NCBI GenBank assembly: GCA_934446355.1
Contig: CAKSEC010000014.1
Coordinates: forward strand, 1 to 62,110
Reading direction: 5' to 3'
DNA length: 62,110 bases
DNA from: an uncultured Oscillospiraceae bacterium
GTDB taxonomy: Bacteria; Bacillota; Clostridia; Oscillospirales; Ruminococcaceae
Each line of letters opens with the position of its first letter. Within the stretch, counting starts at the first letter, position 1. This document shows, in pieces, positions 52,193-60,013 of the stretch. Made by a program: the position numbers and the translations under genes. The notes beneath the pieces are model-generated. The model searched no databases, was not told the origin of the DNA, and saw only the letters and a program-made list of their open reading frames with translations.

Positions 52193-52671
52193 GGGGAAAC
52201 CAGACTCCTTTCATCGGAGTGTTCCTCGCTGAATACGTGGTTCTTCTCCTTGTATCTTCTGAGAACGAAGTGGGTCGTGGTGGAGATAACTCCGTCAAGC
52301 ACTGCAAGACGCTCCGACACGAACAGTGCGACCCTTCTCAGGCTCGTTCCGGTAATGGTTATCGACAGGTCGTTCGCACCCGAAAGCAGGAACACGCTGT
52401 CCACCTCGTCATACTGCATGATGGTATGCGCAAGGTCGTCAAAGCCCCTGTCCTTGAACGGGGTCACCTTCAGTTCGATTATTGCGGTAACAGCGTTGTC
52501 GTCCGCCTTTTCCTCATTGACTATCGCAGCATAACCGATGATTATGCCGTCGTTTTCAAGCTGCTTTATTCCCGCTGCGACCTCCTGCTCGGAGATACCC
52601 AGCATTGCCGCCAGTTCCGCATTTGAAAGCCGTGCATTCTGCTTGAGCAGCGCAAGTAATTTCTTGTTCAT
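52189..52671 (-). CDS. Lrp/AsnC family transcriptional regulator
   Basis: Amino-acid-responsive DNA-binding regulator. N-terminal winged helix-turn-helix (LSNAELAAMLGISEQEV, about 15-31) is followed by the RAM/AsnC ligand domain with AVTAIIELKVTP and ANDLSITITG. Length 160 is usual. ATG 52671 follows AGGAGG at an eight-base spacing; an upstream in-frame ATG at 52731 lies inside the PHP gene and is not supported. It overlaps the aminotransferase start. Confidence 0.92.
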   Translation of the reverse strand: MNKKLLALLKQNARLSNAELAAMLGISEQEVAAGIKQLENDGIIIGYAAIVNEEKADDNAVTAIIELKVTPFKDRGFDDLAHTIMQYDEVDSVFLLSGANDLSITITGTSLRRVALFVSERLAVLDGVISTTTHFVLRRYKEKNHVFSEEHSDERSLVSP

Positions 52672-52688
52672 AGCAATTTCCTCCTGTA

Positions 52689-53513
52689 TCAGATGGATAT
52701 GAAAATAGGCTCTTTTTTCCTGAAAACGCATATCTCGCCAAAGCCGATATCCCTCAGCATATCAAGGCACTGCGGTATATCTGCGCCGACGTCGGCGGTG
52801 CGGTGTGCGTCAGAGCCGACTGTCACCATTCTGCCGCCCTTTTCGTGATATCGCCTGATATATTCCGCAGACGGCATGGGCACGTGAAGCCCCTTGCGTA
52901 TGCCGGAGGAATTTACCTCCAGTGCGATATCCTGCCTGATTATCGTTTCCAGTATCTTGTCAATAACAGCACTGTATCTGGTCATATCGACCTCGTGACC
53001 GCCCACGTCGCCGCTTATGAAGCGCAGCGGAAAGGTCAGGTGCGACAGCGAGCAGAAATTCCCCCATTCGGCAAGGCGAAGCTCCTCCTCGAAATATTCG
53101 TCCAGACAGCGGTATCTGTCCTCGTCGCTGTCAGGCACTCTGTCCAGCCTTGGGTAGGTCCTCGTCCTGTGGGTCGAGCCGAGCACGAAGTCATAGTCAT
53201 GCTCCGCCAGTATCTTTTCCGCCTGAGGAAGCGCAAAAAGCGGCTGTCCCAACTCTGCGCCGTAGTAGACCTCCATGCGCCCCGCAAACCGCTCCTTTAT
53301 TTCAAGGAAAACGCCGTGCGAACGCTCTATCGCCCCCATATAGTCCCAGCTGTCAAGCTTTTCACACTCGATATGATCCGTCAGCGCAAAATGCTTTATC
53401 CCCAGCCCGCAGGCTCGCTCAGCCATCAGCATGGGCTGGTCGCAGCCGTCAGGCGACAGCGTGGAATGGTTGTGGATATCCGCCGGGATAAGGCGGCGTT
53501 CCTCTGCTTGCAT
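52689..53513 (-). CDS. PHP-domain histidinol-phosphatase-like protein
   Basis: Metal-dependent phosphoesterase of the PHP superfamily, closest in form to HisJ/HisK histidinol-phosphate phosphatases. Metal ligands: DIHNHSTLSPDG (about 12-23), ALTDHIE (His near 42), GAELG, GSTHRT and VGSDAHRTADVG near the C-terminus. Length 274 is normal for HisJ. No other histidine genes are present, so the substrate is not certain. It begins an operon with lrp 17 bases downstream; its promoter faces that of the ACT gene. Confidence 0.88.
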   Translation of the reverse strand: MQAEERRLIPADIHNHSTLSPDGCDQPMLMAERACGLGIKHFALTDHIECEKLDSWDYMGAIERSHGVFLEIKERFAGRMEVYYGAELGQPLFALPQAEKILAEHDYDFVLGSTHRTRTYPRLDRVPDSDEDRYRCLDEYFEEELRLAEWGNFCSLSHLTFPLRFISGDVGGHEVDMTRYSAVIDKILETIIRQDIALEVNSSGIRKGLHVPMPSAEYIRRYHEKGGRMVTVGSDAHRTADVGADIPQCLDMLRDIGFGEICVFRKKEPIFISI

Positions 53514-53591
53514 AGTCAGACCTTCTTTTGTTCATCTTGCCAAGGTTAAAAAAGTGACGAGAATATCACCCTTTCACCGGCTTTTTTTATT

Positions 53592-53620
53592 ATTTTATCA
53601 CAAAATTTCAATTTTGTCTA
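53592..53620 (-). promoter_or_regulatory. Sigma-A promoter of the PHP-lrp-aminotransferase operon
   Basis: TAGACA (53615-53620), 17 bases, TAAAAT (53592-53597) on the minus strand. Its spacer is filled by an 18-base palindrome. Confidence 0.65.
53600..53617. promoter_or_regulatory. 18-base palindrome between divergent promoters (candidate operator)
   Basis: ACAAAATT and AATTTTGT flank two central bases with perfect complementarity. The site fills the spacer of the PHP promoter and ends 12 bases before the -35 box of the ACT promoter, so one bound protein could affect both. Autoregulation by the Lrp protein encoded in the PHP operon is a plausible but untested idea. Confidence 0.45.
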
Positions 53621-53628
53621 TGAATACA

Positions 53629-53657
53629 TTTACTTTTTCAGATTTTTTTAGTATAAT
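53629..53657 (+). promoter_or_regulatory. Sigma-A promoter of the ACT-PFL genes
   Basis: TTTACT (53629-53634), 17 bases, TATAAT (53652-53657), about 75 bases before the ACT gene start. Confidence 0.65.
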
Positions 53658-53731
53658 AGATAAGAAAGATAAAAAAATCATGCTTGCGGTGCATAAATTT
53701 ATACATAATGACCGCAGAACAGGAGGACATA

Positions 53732-54001
53732 ATGAGAGCAGTTGTTGCTGTTATAGGCAAGGATACAGTCGGAATTCTGGCAAAGGTGAGCGGTATATGC
53801 GCACAGCATAACGCAAATGTCATGGACGTGACCCAGACCATAATGCAGGATCTTTTCGCCATGACCATGATGATCGAGATATCGAAGCTCAACATCGACT
53901 ACATCGATTTCGCTGACGAACTGACCAAGGCTGGCGCAGAAATGGGTCTGCAGGTGCACGTTATGCACGAGGATATCTTCAACGCAATGCACAGAATATA
54001 A
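53732..54001 (+). CDS. ACT domain protein (UPF0237 type)
   Basis: A single 89-residue ACT domain, a small-molecule (usually amino-acid) binding fold: RAVVAVIGKDTVGILAKVSG at the start, then NANVMDVTQTIMQDLFAM. Such proteins are almost always paired with the PFL/DUF711 protein encoded 18 bases downstream, so a regulatory subunit role is likely. ATG 53732 follows AGGAGGACAT; an upstream in-frame ATG at 53684 lacks a ribosome site. Confidence 0.9.
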   Translation: MRAVVAVIGKDTVGILAKVSGICAQHNANVMDVTQTIMQDLFAMTMMIEISKLNIDYIDFADELTKAGAEMGLQVHVMHEDIFNAMHRI

Positions 54002-54019
54002 TAAGGAGAACGCCGACAA

Positions 54020-55375
54020 ATGCTAAATTCAGGTGATATTTTAGAAACGATAAAGATGATACAGGAGGAGAACCTCGATATCCGCACCATAACCATGGGC
54101 ATATCCCTCCTCGACTGTATCGACAGCGATATCGACAGAGCCTGCGACAAGGTTTACGACAAGATAATGCGCAAGGCTGAAAACCTTGTGAAAACCGGCG
54201 AGGACATCGAAAAGCAGTACGGTATCCCGATAGTGAACAAGCGTATCTCCGTCACCCCTATCGCAATGGTTTCAGCAGCCTGCAAGGGCAGTCCCGTGAA
54301 ATTCGCCAAGGCACTGCAGAAAGCCGCTGACGGCACCGGCGTAAATTACCTCGGCGGTTATTCCGCCCTTGTGCACAAGGGGTTTTCCGCAGGCGACAGA
54401 GAACTTATCGAGTCCATACCTGAGGCTCTTTCAGTGACCAGCAACGTATGTTCTTCCGTAAATATCGGCTCGACCCGTGCCGGCATCAACATGGACGCAG
54501 TTGCAATGATGGGCAGGATAATCCGTGACGCCGCCGAAGCCACCAAGGACAACAGCTATTTCGGCGCAGCCAAAATCGTGGTATTCTGCAACGCAGTCGA
54601 GGATAACCCGTTCATGGCGGGCGCATTCCACGGCGTCGGCGAATACGACTGCGAGATAAACGTCGGCGTTTCCGGCCCCGGCGTAGTGCGTGCCGCCCTC
54701 AGGAAGCACCCTGACGCAAATATAAGCGAGATAGCGGACGTCATCAAAAAGACCGCATTCAAGATAACCAGAATGGGTCAGCTTGTCGGAACAGAAGCCT
54801 CCCGCAGGCTGGGCGTTCCGTTCGGTATCGTTGACCTGTCGCTAGCACCTACCCCCGCAGTCGGCGATTCCGTTGCGCATATCCTCGAAGAAATAGGTCT
54901 GGAAAGCTGCGGCTGCCACGGCACGACCGCCTGCCTTGCCATGCTCAACGACGCAGTCAAAAAGGGCGGCGTAATGGCTTCCTCTCATGTCGGAGGTCTT
55001 TCCGGCGCATTCATTCCGGTTTCCGAGGACGCCGGCATGATAGACGCCGCAGTCAGAGGTTCTCTGCAGCTTGAAAAGCTTGAAGCAATGACCGCAGTTT
55101 GCTCCGTCGGTCTTGATATGATAGCTATTCCGGGCGATACTCCCGCCGAAACCATCTCTGCGATAATCGCAGACGAAGCGGCTATCGGCATGGTGAACAG
55201 CAAGACCACCGCAGTCCGCGTCATTCCCGCAATAGGCATGAAAGAGGGCGAGATGATAGAGTTCGGCGGACTGTTCGGCAAAGCGCCGATAATGCCTGTC
55301 AGCAAGTTCTCCGCAAGCAAGTTCATCAACAGGGGCGGACGTATTCCCGCGCCTCTGCAGAGCCTTAAAAACTAA
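54020..55375 (+). CDS. PFL family protein (UPF0210 / DUF711)
   Basis: A 451-residue member of the DUF711 family, distantly related to pyruvate formate-lyase-like folds; the function is not established. Conserved segments include ISVTPIAMVSAACKG (about 73-87), GFSAGDRELIESIPEAL (about 118-134) and a Gly-rich GVSGPGVVRAAL (about 222-233). The pairing with an ACT protein suggests amino-acid control. AAGGAGAA precedes ATG 54020. Structured element copy B starts nine bases after its stop. Confidence 0.92.
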   Translation: MLNSGDILETIKMIQEENLDIRTITMGISLLDCIDSDIDRACDKVYDKIMRKAENLVKTGEDIEKQYGIPIVNKRISVTPIAMVSAACKGSPVKFAKALQKAADGTGVNYLGGYSALVHKGFSAGDRELIESIPEALSVTSNVCSSVNIGSTRAGINMDAVAMMGRIIRDAAEATKDNSYFGAAKIVVFCNAVEDNPFMAGAFHGVGEYDCEINVGVSGPGVVRAALRKHPDANISEIADVIKKTAFKITRMGQLVGTEASRRLGVPFGIVDLSLAPTPAVGDSVAHILEEIGLESCGCHGTTACLAMLNDAVKKGGVMASSHVGGLSGAFIPVSEDAGMIDAAVRGSLQLEKLEAMTAVCSVGLDMIAIPGDTPAETISAIIADEAAIGMVNSKTTAVRVIPAIGMKEGEMIEFGGLFGKAPIMPVSKFSASKFINRGGRIPAPLQSLKN

Positions 55376-55384
55376 TAGCAAGCT

Positions 55385-55489
55385 TAGGCTGGCGATAAAC
55401 CCTCATCTTCGTCGTCACAAGCCTAATGACAGGCACAAAACCTAGTCGTTAGGCTTGTTCCTAGAATCTGAGGGCTTCTCGCCAGCCTA
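55385..55489 (+). ncRNA. Structured 105-base element, copy B (candidate RNA leader/3' UTR)
   Basis: Second copy of the element at 41664. Helices: outer 11 perfect pairs TAGGCTGGCGA/TCGCCAGCCTA (55385-55395 with 55479-55489), CCCTCA/TGAGGG inside, internal loop, 14-pair helix 55417-55430 with 55445-55458 (one G-U), and an AGG/CCT cap. Compared with copy A there are 12 substitutions in 103 positions; eight make four compensatory pairs, and two others keep or create a pair. Located between the DUF711 stop and a terminator that abuts the Nudix ribosome site. Confidence 0.72.
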
Positions 55490-55509
55490 GGTTACTTCTT
55501 CGACAAACT

Positions 55510-55552
55510 AAGGCTGCGCCCTATTAGCAGGCGCAGCCTTGTTATTCTTTTT
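55510..55552 (+). terminator. Terminator directly upstream of the Nudix ribosome site
   Basis: AAGGCTGCGCC (55510-55520) pairs with GGCGCAGCCTT (55530-55540), 11 perfect pairs, followed by GTTATTCTTTTT. The Nudix AGGAGG begins one base later. No promoter is visible between this terminator and the gene, so the Nudix gene must depend on read-through or on an unrecognised promoter. Confidence 0.88.
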
Positions 55553-55565
55553 AGGAGGTACTATA

Positions 55566-56042
55566 ATGGACTGTACATTCATGACCGCCGAGGGTAAATT
55601 CAACCTGCGTGTCGGCGCAGTCATAACCGACGGACGCCGTGTACTGGTGACCGAGGACAACAGATGGCCATGGTACTGGACCATCGGCGGCAGAGTGAGA
55701 TTCGGTGAAACGGCGGAAGCTGCGATCCTACGTGAGATATACGAGGAACTGGGCGTGCACGCCGAGATAGACAGGCTTTACTCGATCGCACAGAAGTTTT
55801 TCACCGTGGAAAGCACCGTTTACCATGAACTTGAATTTCTGTTCCTGATAAAGCCGTTCGACATATCCAAGATAGATTATTCTGCGATCCACTGCGACGA
55901 CGAGAACCTGCGCCTGGTCTGGCTGGATACTGCGGAAAAGCCTGACAAGCAGGTCTACCCGAAGAATCTGTTCAGCGCAGTACAGAACCCATCCGCAAAG
56001 CTGACGTTTCTTTGCGAGGACGAGCTTCACACTCAAAAATAG
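55566..56042 (+). CDS. Nudix hydrolase
   Basis: Hydrolyses a nucleoside-diphosphate-linked substrate not identifiable from sequence. A complete Nudix box spans residues 42-64: Gly42, Glu48, Arg56-Glu57, Glu60-Glu61, Gly63. I start at ATG 55566 because AGGAGGT lies upstream; nine further in-frame codons fall in the terminator. The product has 158 residues. It lies behind structured element copy B and a strong terminator, and converges with the ylbJ-like gene 14 bases away. Confidence 0.93.
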   Translation: MDCTFMTAEGKFNLRVGAVITDGRRVLVTEDNRWPWYWTIGGRVRFGETAEAAILREIYEELGVHAEIDRLYSIAQKFFTVESTVYHELEFLFLIKPFDISKIDYSAIHCDDENLRLVWLDTAEKPDKQVYPKNLFSAVQNPSAKLTFLCEDELHTQK

Positions 56043-56056
56043 TCCGGTGGCTTTTG

Positions 56057-57139
56057 CTATTTACTGCCGCTCTCCCGACCTCCCATAGTGTGTATCAATA
56101 TTCCCGCCATCAGCATTACGCAAACCGACATTCCCGCATTCACCGAGAAAAGCTCCGGCTGTACTGCATTCGCCGAATACACCTCCTGAGCAGGAACGGG
56201 AAGCAGCACCGCCGGAAGCGAGAACACTGCGCTCAGTGCCGCCGCAGGCAGTCTTGATATCAACAGCTGCTTCAGCGGTATCCTGCCGCCGCTGACTGCA
56301 GCCACCTGCATTATCACGCATATCCCACCAAACGACAGCAGCGCCGCACAGACAGGCACTGCGCCCGCACCGGCAGGCAGCATATCACGCACACGTGTTA
56401 CCTCCAGCAGCGCCGGAAATATCCTGTCGGAATTGTCCCCTGCGCCCGCTGCACCGAACAGCCACGCCACAGCGCCCGATACTCCGCACTCCTGCAGCAG
56501 CGCAGTTACCGCCGAAAACGCCGCCGCCATGATACACACCGTGTACATCACCCTTGCGCCGCTGTCCACAGAGAGTATGAAGCAGTCCGTGCCGAGATCT
56601 GTCCGGCTGCCGCCGTCACACAAAGTTATCTTCTCGCCTGTACGGCAAACCACCACAGCGACCGCCAGCGACGACAGAAAGCACGCCGCATATATTATGC
56701 CCCCCGCCGCTGCGCTGCCGAATACCTGCATTCCCGCCGTTCCTATCACGAAAGACGGCCCGCTGCCATAGCAGCAGGAAAGCATTCTTCCTGCGTCCCT
56801 GCGCGACAGCCTGCCCGACTCCACAAGACCGCTCAGAAGCTTCGCTCCGACCGGATATCCGCCTATATTCGCCAGCAGGAACACTGCGCAAAGTTCCTCG
56901 GATATGCCAAGCAGCTTTGACAGAGGCACTGCGGCTGGCTTCAGCGCTGTGAGATACAGCCCGCTGCGCTGCAGATACACCGCCAGCACCGTGAACGCAA
57001 ACAGCGCAGGTATCACCACTTCAAGGCAGCCCGCAACAGAATCCCTCACCGCTGCGGAAAGCGCGGCGGGTCTGATGAGTATTCCCACCGCCGCAGCCAC
57101 AACCGCCGCCGACAGAAGATACTTCTTCGTCCCGCTCAT
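56057..57139 (-). CDS. ylbJ: YlbJ-like sporulation integral membrane protein (nucleoside recognition/Gate domain)
   Basis: A 360-residue membrane protein with about eight hydrophobic segments, resembling YlbJ, a Gate-domain protein needed for sporulation in Bacillus. Family-like segments are CLEVVIPALFAFTVLAVYL, LANIGGYPVGAKLLSGLVESG and CCYGSGPSFVIGTAG. I start at ATG 57139, which overlaps the preceding stop (ATGA); the frame is open for 100 more codons upstream but these are out-of-frame shadow of the neighbour. The YlbJ name rests on motif memory, and a general nucleoside-recognition protein is the alternative. Confidence 0.8.
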   Translation of the reverse strand: MSGTKKYLLSAAVVAAAVGILIRPAALSAAVRDSVAGCLEVVIPALFAFTVLAVYLQRSGLYLTALKPAAVPLSKLLGISEELCAVFLLANIGGYPVGAKLLSGLVESGRLSRRDAGRMLSCCYGSGPSFVIGTAGMQVFGSAAAGGIIYAACFLSSLAVAVVVCRTGEKITLCDGGSRTDLGTDCFILSVDSGARVMYTVCIMAAAFSAVTALLQECGVSGAVAWLFGAAGAGDNSDRIFPALLEVTRVRDMLPAGAGAVPVCAALLSFGGICVIMQVAAVSGGRIPLKQLLISRLPAAALSAVFSLPAVLLPVPAQEVYSANAVQPELFSVNAGMSVCVMLMAGILIHTMGGRESGSK

Positions 57140-57519
57140 TCCCTGTCCTGCGAGTTCACGCCCGCAACTCCGCCCGCCGTGCCAAAGCCTATGCACATCG
57201 CCAGCTTTACCGGCAGCATGACGCCGTGCGCCGCACCGAATATCAGTCCCAGCAGCATAAGCGGCAGCGAATATATCAGCCCGCACACTGCGCCTGTTTT
57301 GAGCCCGGAACGCCTGCGCTGCCTGCCCGCAGTCCTGCCGCACACAAAGCTGCCCGCCGCCGCTGCCGGAAGCGCAGCAAGCCACGCAATTCCGCTGTCT
57401 GCGCCGATAATCCAGAATATCAGCGCACCCGCTGCGCATATACCCAGCGTGGTCAGATATCCCACTATCATTCCCGCCCAGAAAGGCATGAGCCGGGATC
57501 GCTTTCGCCGTTTTCTCAT
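57136..57519 (-). CDS. TIGR04086 / DUF3792 family membrane protein
   Basis: A 127-residue protein with a very basic N-terminus (RKRRKRSR) and four hydrophobic segments, matching the small TIGR04086 membrane family of Clostridia; function unknown. Typical segments are FWAGMIVGYLTTLGICAAGA and GLKTGAVCGLIYSLPLMLLG. AAGGGTGA precedes ATG 57519. It overlaps the ylbJ-like gene by four bases, so the two are coupled. No convincing -35 box was found, though TATAAT-like sequences lie near 57622. Confidence 0.8.
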   Translation of the reverse strand: MRKRRKRSRLMPFWAGMIVGYLTTLGICAAGALIFWIIGADSGIAWLAALPAAAAGSFVCGRTAGRQRRRSGLKTGAVCGLIYSLPLMLLGLIFGAAHGVMLPVKLAMCIGFGTAGGVAGVNSQDRE

Positions 57520-57648
57520 GTCATCACCCTTTTCTGTTTACTTCTCCATTTATATGCGGCACTTGTCCGGATTATGGCTGGAGTGACAAGTTTGTTCTTG
57601 AACAGCATACTATATGTGTATTATATATGCAATATGCACAAAAACGAT

Positions 57649-57662
57649 AACTAAAATTAGTT
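57649..57662. repeat. 14-base perfect palindrome between divergent genes
   Basis: AACTAAAATTAGTT lies between the TIGR04086 gene and the PocR chemoreceptor gene, 30 bases upstream of the latter's -35 box. A protein-binding role is possible; no regulator can be named. Confidence 0.35.
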
Positions 57663-57691
57663 GTCTGTTGCCCCTTTTTACATAAAACCTC

Positions 57692-57720
57692 TTGATTTAT
57701 TTTGAGAAATATTGTATAAT
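57692..57720 (+). promoter_or_regulatory. Sigma-A promoter of the PocR chemoreceptor and fucO
   Basis: TTGATT (57692-57697), 17 bases, TATAAT (57715-57720). The roughly 65-base leader contains a small hairpin (TGCCT/AGGCA near 57745-57760). No sigma-28 site is visible although the product is a chemoreceptor. Confidence 0.75.
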
Positions 57721-57791
57721 ATAGATGTGCAATATAGACGTCCTGCCTAAATTCAGGCATGGCGTGAAAAATCATATAAGGAGAAATCATT

Positions 57792-58808
57792 ATGGATCTG
57801 CAAAACATTACACTGCTGGACGTTATCGACCGGCGTACACTTCAGAATCTTCAGGACGCATTCGCAGCCGCAACAGGCATGGCTGCTATCGCAACGGACG
57901 AGCATGGTGCGGTAACTGAGGGCAGCAACTTCACTGATTTCTGCATGACCCTGACAAGAAAATCAAGGGCTGGTGCTGAACGCTGCAATCAGTGCGACCT
58001 GAGGGGCGGCGAAGAAGCAAGCCGTACCGGCAAGCCCGCAGTATACTACTGCACCAGCGGACTTATGGACTTTGCCGCACCGGTCATGCTCAACGGCAGG
58101 CATATCGGCTCGCTTATCGGCGGTCAGGTGCTGCCTGAGCCCCCAGACGAGGACAAGTTCCGCAGAATAGCCGTAGAGCTTAGCATTGACCCCGACGAGT
58201 ACATAACCGCCCTGCGCAAGGTGAAGATAGTCCCTAAGCGTCAGATAGAGGCAGCAGCCAACCTGCTGTGGCAGATGGCTAATTCCCTGTCCGAGGTAGG
58301 TTATCAGAAGCTTCTCGCTCAGCAGAGCCAGAACAGCAAGGAAAGTATAATCGAAGAAGTCACAAACAAGTTCGTACATATTACCCAGAGCATGGACTCA
58401 GTTATGACCAACATTCAGAGCCTTGAAGAGAACTTCGGGCATATCAAGGACTCCGCTGCCGCTTCCTCAAAGGCAGTCGAGAGCACTGACGGCATAGTAA
58501 AGGCGATAGAGAACGCTTCCACTCAGCTCACGCTGATAGGCTTCAACGCTTCCATCGAAGCAAAGCGTGCAGGCGCTGCAGGCGCAGGCTTCAACGTAAT
58601 TGCGCAGGAAGTGCGTACGCTTGCCGACAAGAACACAAAGCAGGCTAACGAGGTCGAGAATACGCTGAACGAGATAAAGAAGTCCATCATGGGTATCAAC
58701 GCTCAGCTCAAATCCTGCAACGAGGAAATAGGAAAGAACGCTGACTTCATCGAGAAGCTGAAAGCGCTAGTCGATGAAGCAAACGCTCAGATACAGATGC
58801 TCAAGTAA
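57792..58808 (+). CDS. Soluble chemoreceptor with an N-terminal PocR ligand-binding domain
   Basis: Residues about 8-165 form a PocR domain, predicted to sense small hydrocarbon derivatives such as propanediol; Cys65, Cys68 and Cys87 (RCNQCDL and YYCTSGLMDF) are the conserved cysteines. Residues about 185-338 are a short methyl-accepting signalling hairpin whose tip FNASIEAKRAGAAGAGFN keeps Asn252, Glu256 and Arg259, the kinase-contact positions; usual Glu and Arg nearby are Ala. There is no membrane segment, so it is cytoplasmic. Length 338. AAGGAG precedes ATG 57792; fucO follows by 56 bases, probably in the same transcript. Confidence 0.9.
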   Translation: MDLQNITLLDVIDRRTLQNLQDAFAAATGMAAIATDEHGAVTEGSNFTDFCMTLTRKSRAGAERCNQCDLRGGEEASRTGKPAVYYCTSGLMDFAAPVMLNGRHIGSLIGGQVLPEPPDEDKFRRIAVELSIDPDEYITALRKVKIVPKRQIEAAANLLWQMANSLSEVGYQKLLAQQSQNSKESIIEEVTNKFVHITQSMDSVMTNIQSLEENFGHIKDSAAASSKAVESTDGIVKAIENASTQLTLIGFNASIEAKRAGAAGAGFNVIAQEVRTLADKNTKQANEVENTLNEIKKSIMGINAQLKSCNEEIGKNADFIEKLKALVDEANAQIQMLK

Positions 58809-58864
58809 TGCCCACTGCGGCTTATGCCGTGAAATAATATCGTAACAGAAAGGAACGGATCAAA

Positions 58865-60013
58865 ATGGCAAACAGATTTATCCTCAATGAAACATCATAT
58901 CATGGTGCGGGCGCAATCGCGAATATCGCAGTTGAAGCGAAGAACCGTGCGTTCAAAAAGGCACTGGTATGTTCTGACCCCGACCTAATAAAGTTCGGAG
59001 TGACCAAAAAGGTGCTTGACGTGCTGGAAAAGGACGGGCTTGCTTACGAAATATACGACAACATAAAGCCCAACCCCACCATCGAAAACGTGCAGTCGGG
59101 CGTTGAGGCATTCAAGAAGAGCGGTGCGGACTACCTTATCGCTATCGGCGGCGGTTCTTCAATGGACACCGCAAAGGCCATAGGCATAATCATCAATAAC
59201 CCCGAATTTGCCGACGTAAGAAGCCTTGAGGGTGTTGCCGACACCAAGAAGCCCGCAGTTCCGATAATCGCAGTACCCACCACCGCAGGCACTGCCGCAG
59301 AAGTAACGATAAACTACGTTATCACAGACATTGAGAAAAACCGCAAGATGGTTTGCGTTGACCCGCACGACATTCCCGTTGTTGCTGTAGTAGACCCCGA
59401 CATGATGTCCACAATGCCCAAGGGACTGACCGCAGCCACCGGCATGGACGCACTTACTCACGCTATCGAGGGCTACATCACCAAGGGTGCATGGGAACTT
59501 TCCGATATGTTCCATCTTAAGGCTATCGAGATAATCGCAAGGTCGCTGCGTGGCGCTGTTGAGAATACTCCTGAGGGTCGTGAGGGAATGGCGCTCGGTC
59601 AGTATGTCGCAGGCATGGGCTTCTCGAATGTCGGCTTGGGCATAGTGCACTCCATGGCTCACCCGCTGGGCGCACTGTATGATACTCCCCACGGCGTTGC
59701 CAATGCGATAATCCTGCCGACTGTAATGGAGTATAACGCTCCCTGCACCGGCGAGAAATACCGTGATATAGCAAAGGCTATGGGCGTAAAGGGCACTGAG
59801 TCCATGACTCAGGAGGAATACAGAAAGGCTGCGATAGACGCAGTTAAGCAGCTTTCCAAGGACGTTGGAATCCCCGCTGACCTGAAAGACATCGTGAAGC
59901 CTGAGGATATCCCGTTCCTTGCGCAGTCAGCTTATGACGACGCCTGCAGACCGGGCAATCCGCGTGATACTTCTGTCGAGGAGATCACGGAGCTTTATAA
60001 GAAGCTGATGTGA
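58865..60013 (+). CDS. fucO: Lactaldehyde reductase (1,2-propanediol oxidoreductase), iron-containing
   Basis: Group III iron alcohol dehydrogenase reducing L-lactaldehyde to 1,2-propanediol in fucose/rhamnose fermentation. The 382-residue protein aligns by eye along its length with E. coli FucO (for example NNPEFADVRSLEG and TAGTAAEVTINYVITD are nearly identical). NAD loop GGGSSMD is at 95-101; iron ligands are Asp195, His199, His262 and His276. AAAGGAAC precedes ATG 58865. No fucose or rhamnose pathway genes accompany it here. A strong terminator follows. Confidence 0.93.
   Translation: MANRFILNETSYHGAGAIANIAVEAKNRAFKKALVCSDPDLIKFGVTKKVLDVLEKDGLAYEIYDNIKPNPTIENVQSGVEAFKKSGADYLIAIGGGSSMDTAKAIGIIINNPEFADVRSLEGVADTKKPAVPIIAVPTTAGTAAEVTINYVITDIEKNRKMVCVDPHDIPVVAVVDPDMMSTMPKGLTAATGMDALTHAIEGYITKGAWELSDMFHLKAIEIIARSLRGAVENTPEGREGMALGQYVAGMGFSNVGLGIVHSMAHPLGALYDTPHGVANAIILPTVMEYNAPCTGEKYRDIAKAMGVKGTESMTQEEYRKAAIDAVKQLSKDVGIPADLKDIVKPEDIPFLAQSAYDDACRPGNPRDTSVEEITELYKKLM

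Noticed and set aside
57140..57439. 100-codon N-terminal extension of the ylbJ-like gene
   Set aside because: It overlaps the TIGR04086 gene in another frame, is Arg/Gly/Cys-rich and non-membrane-like; the ATGA overlap start at 57139 is far better.
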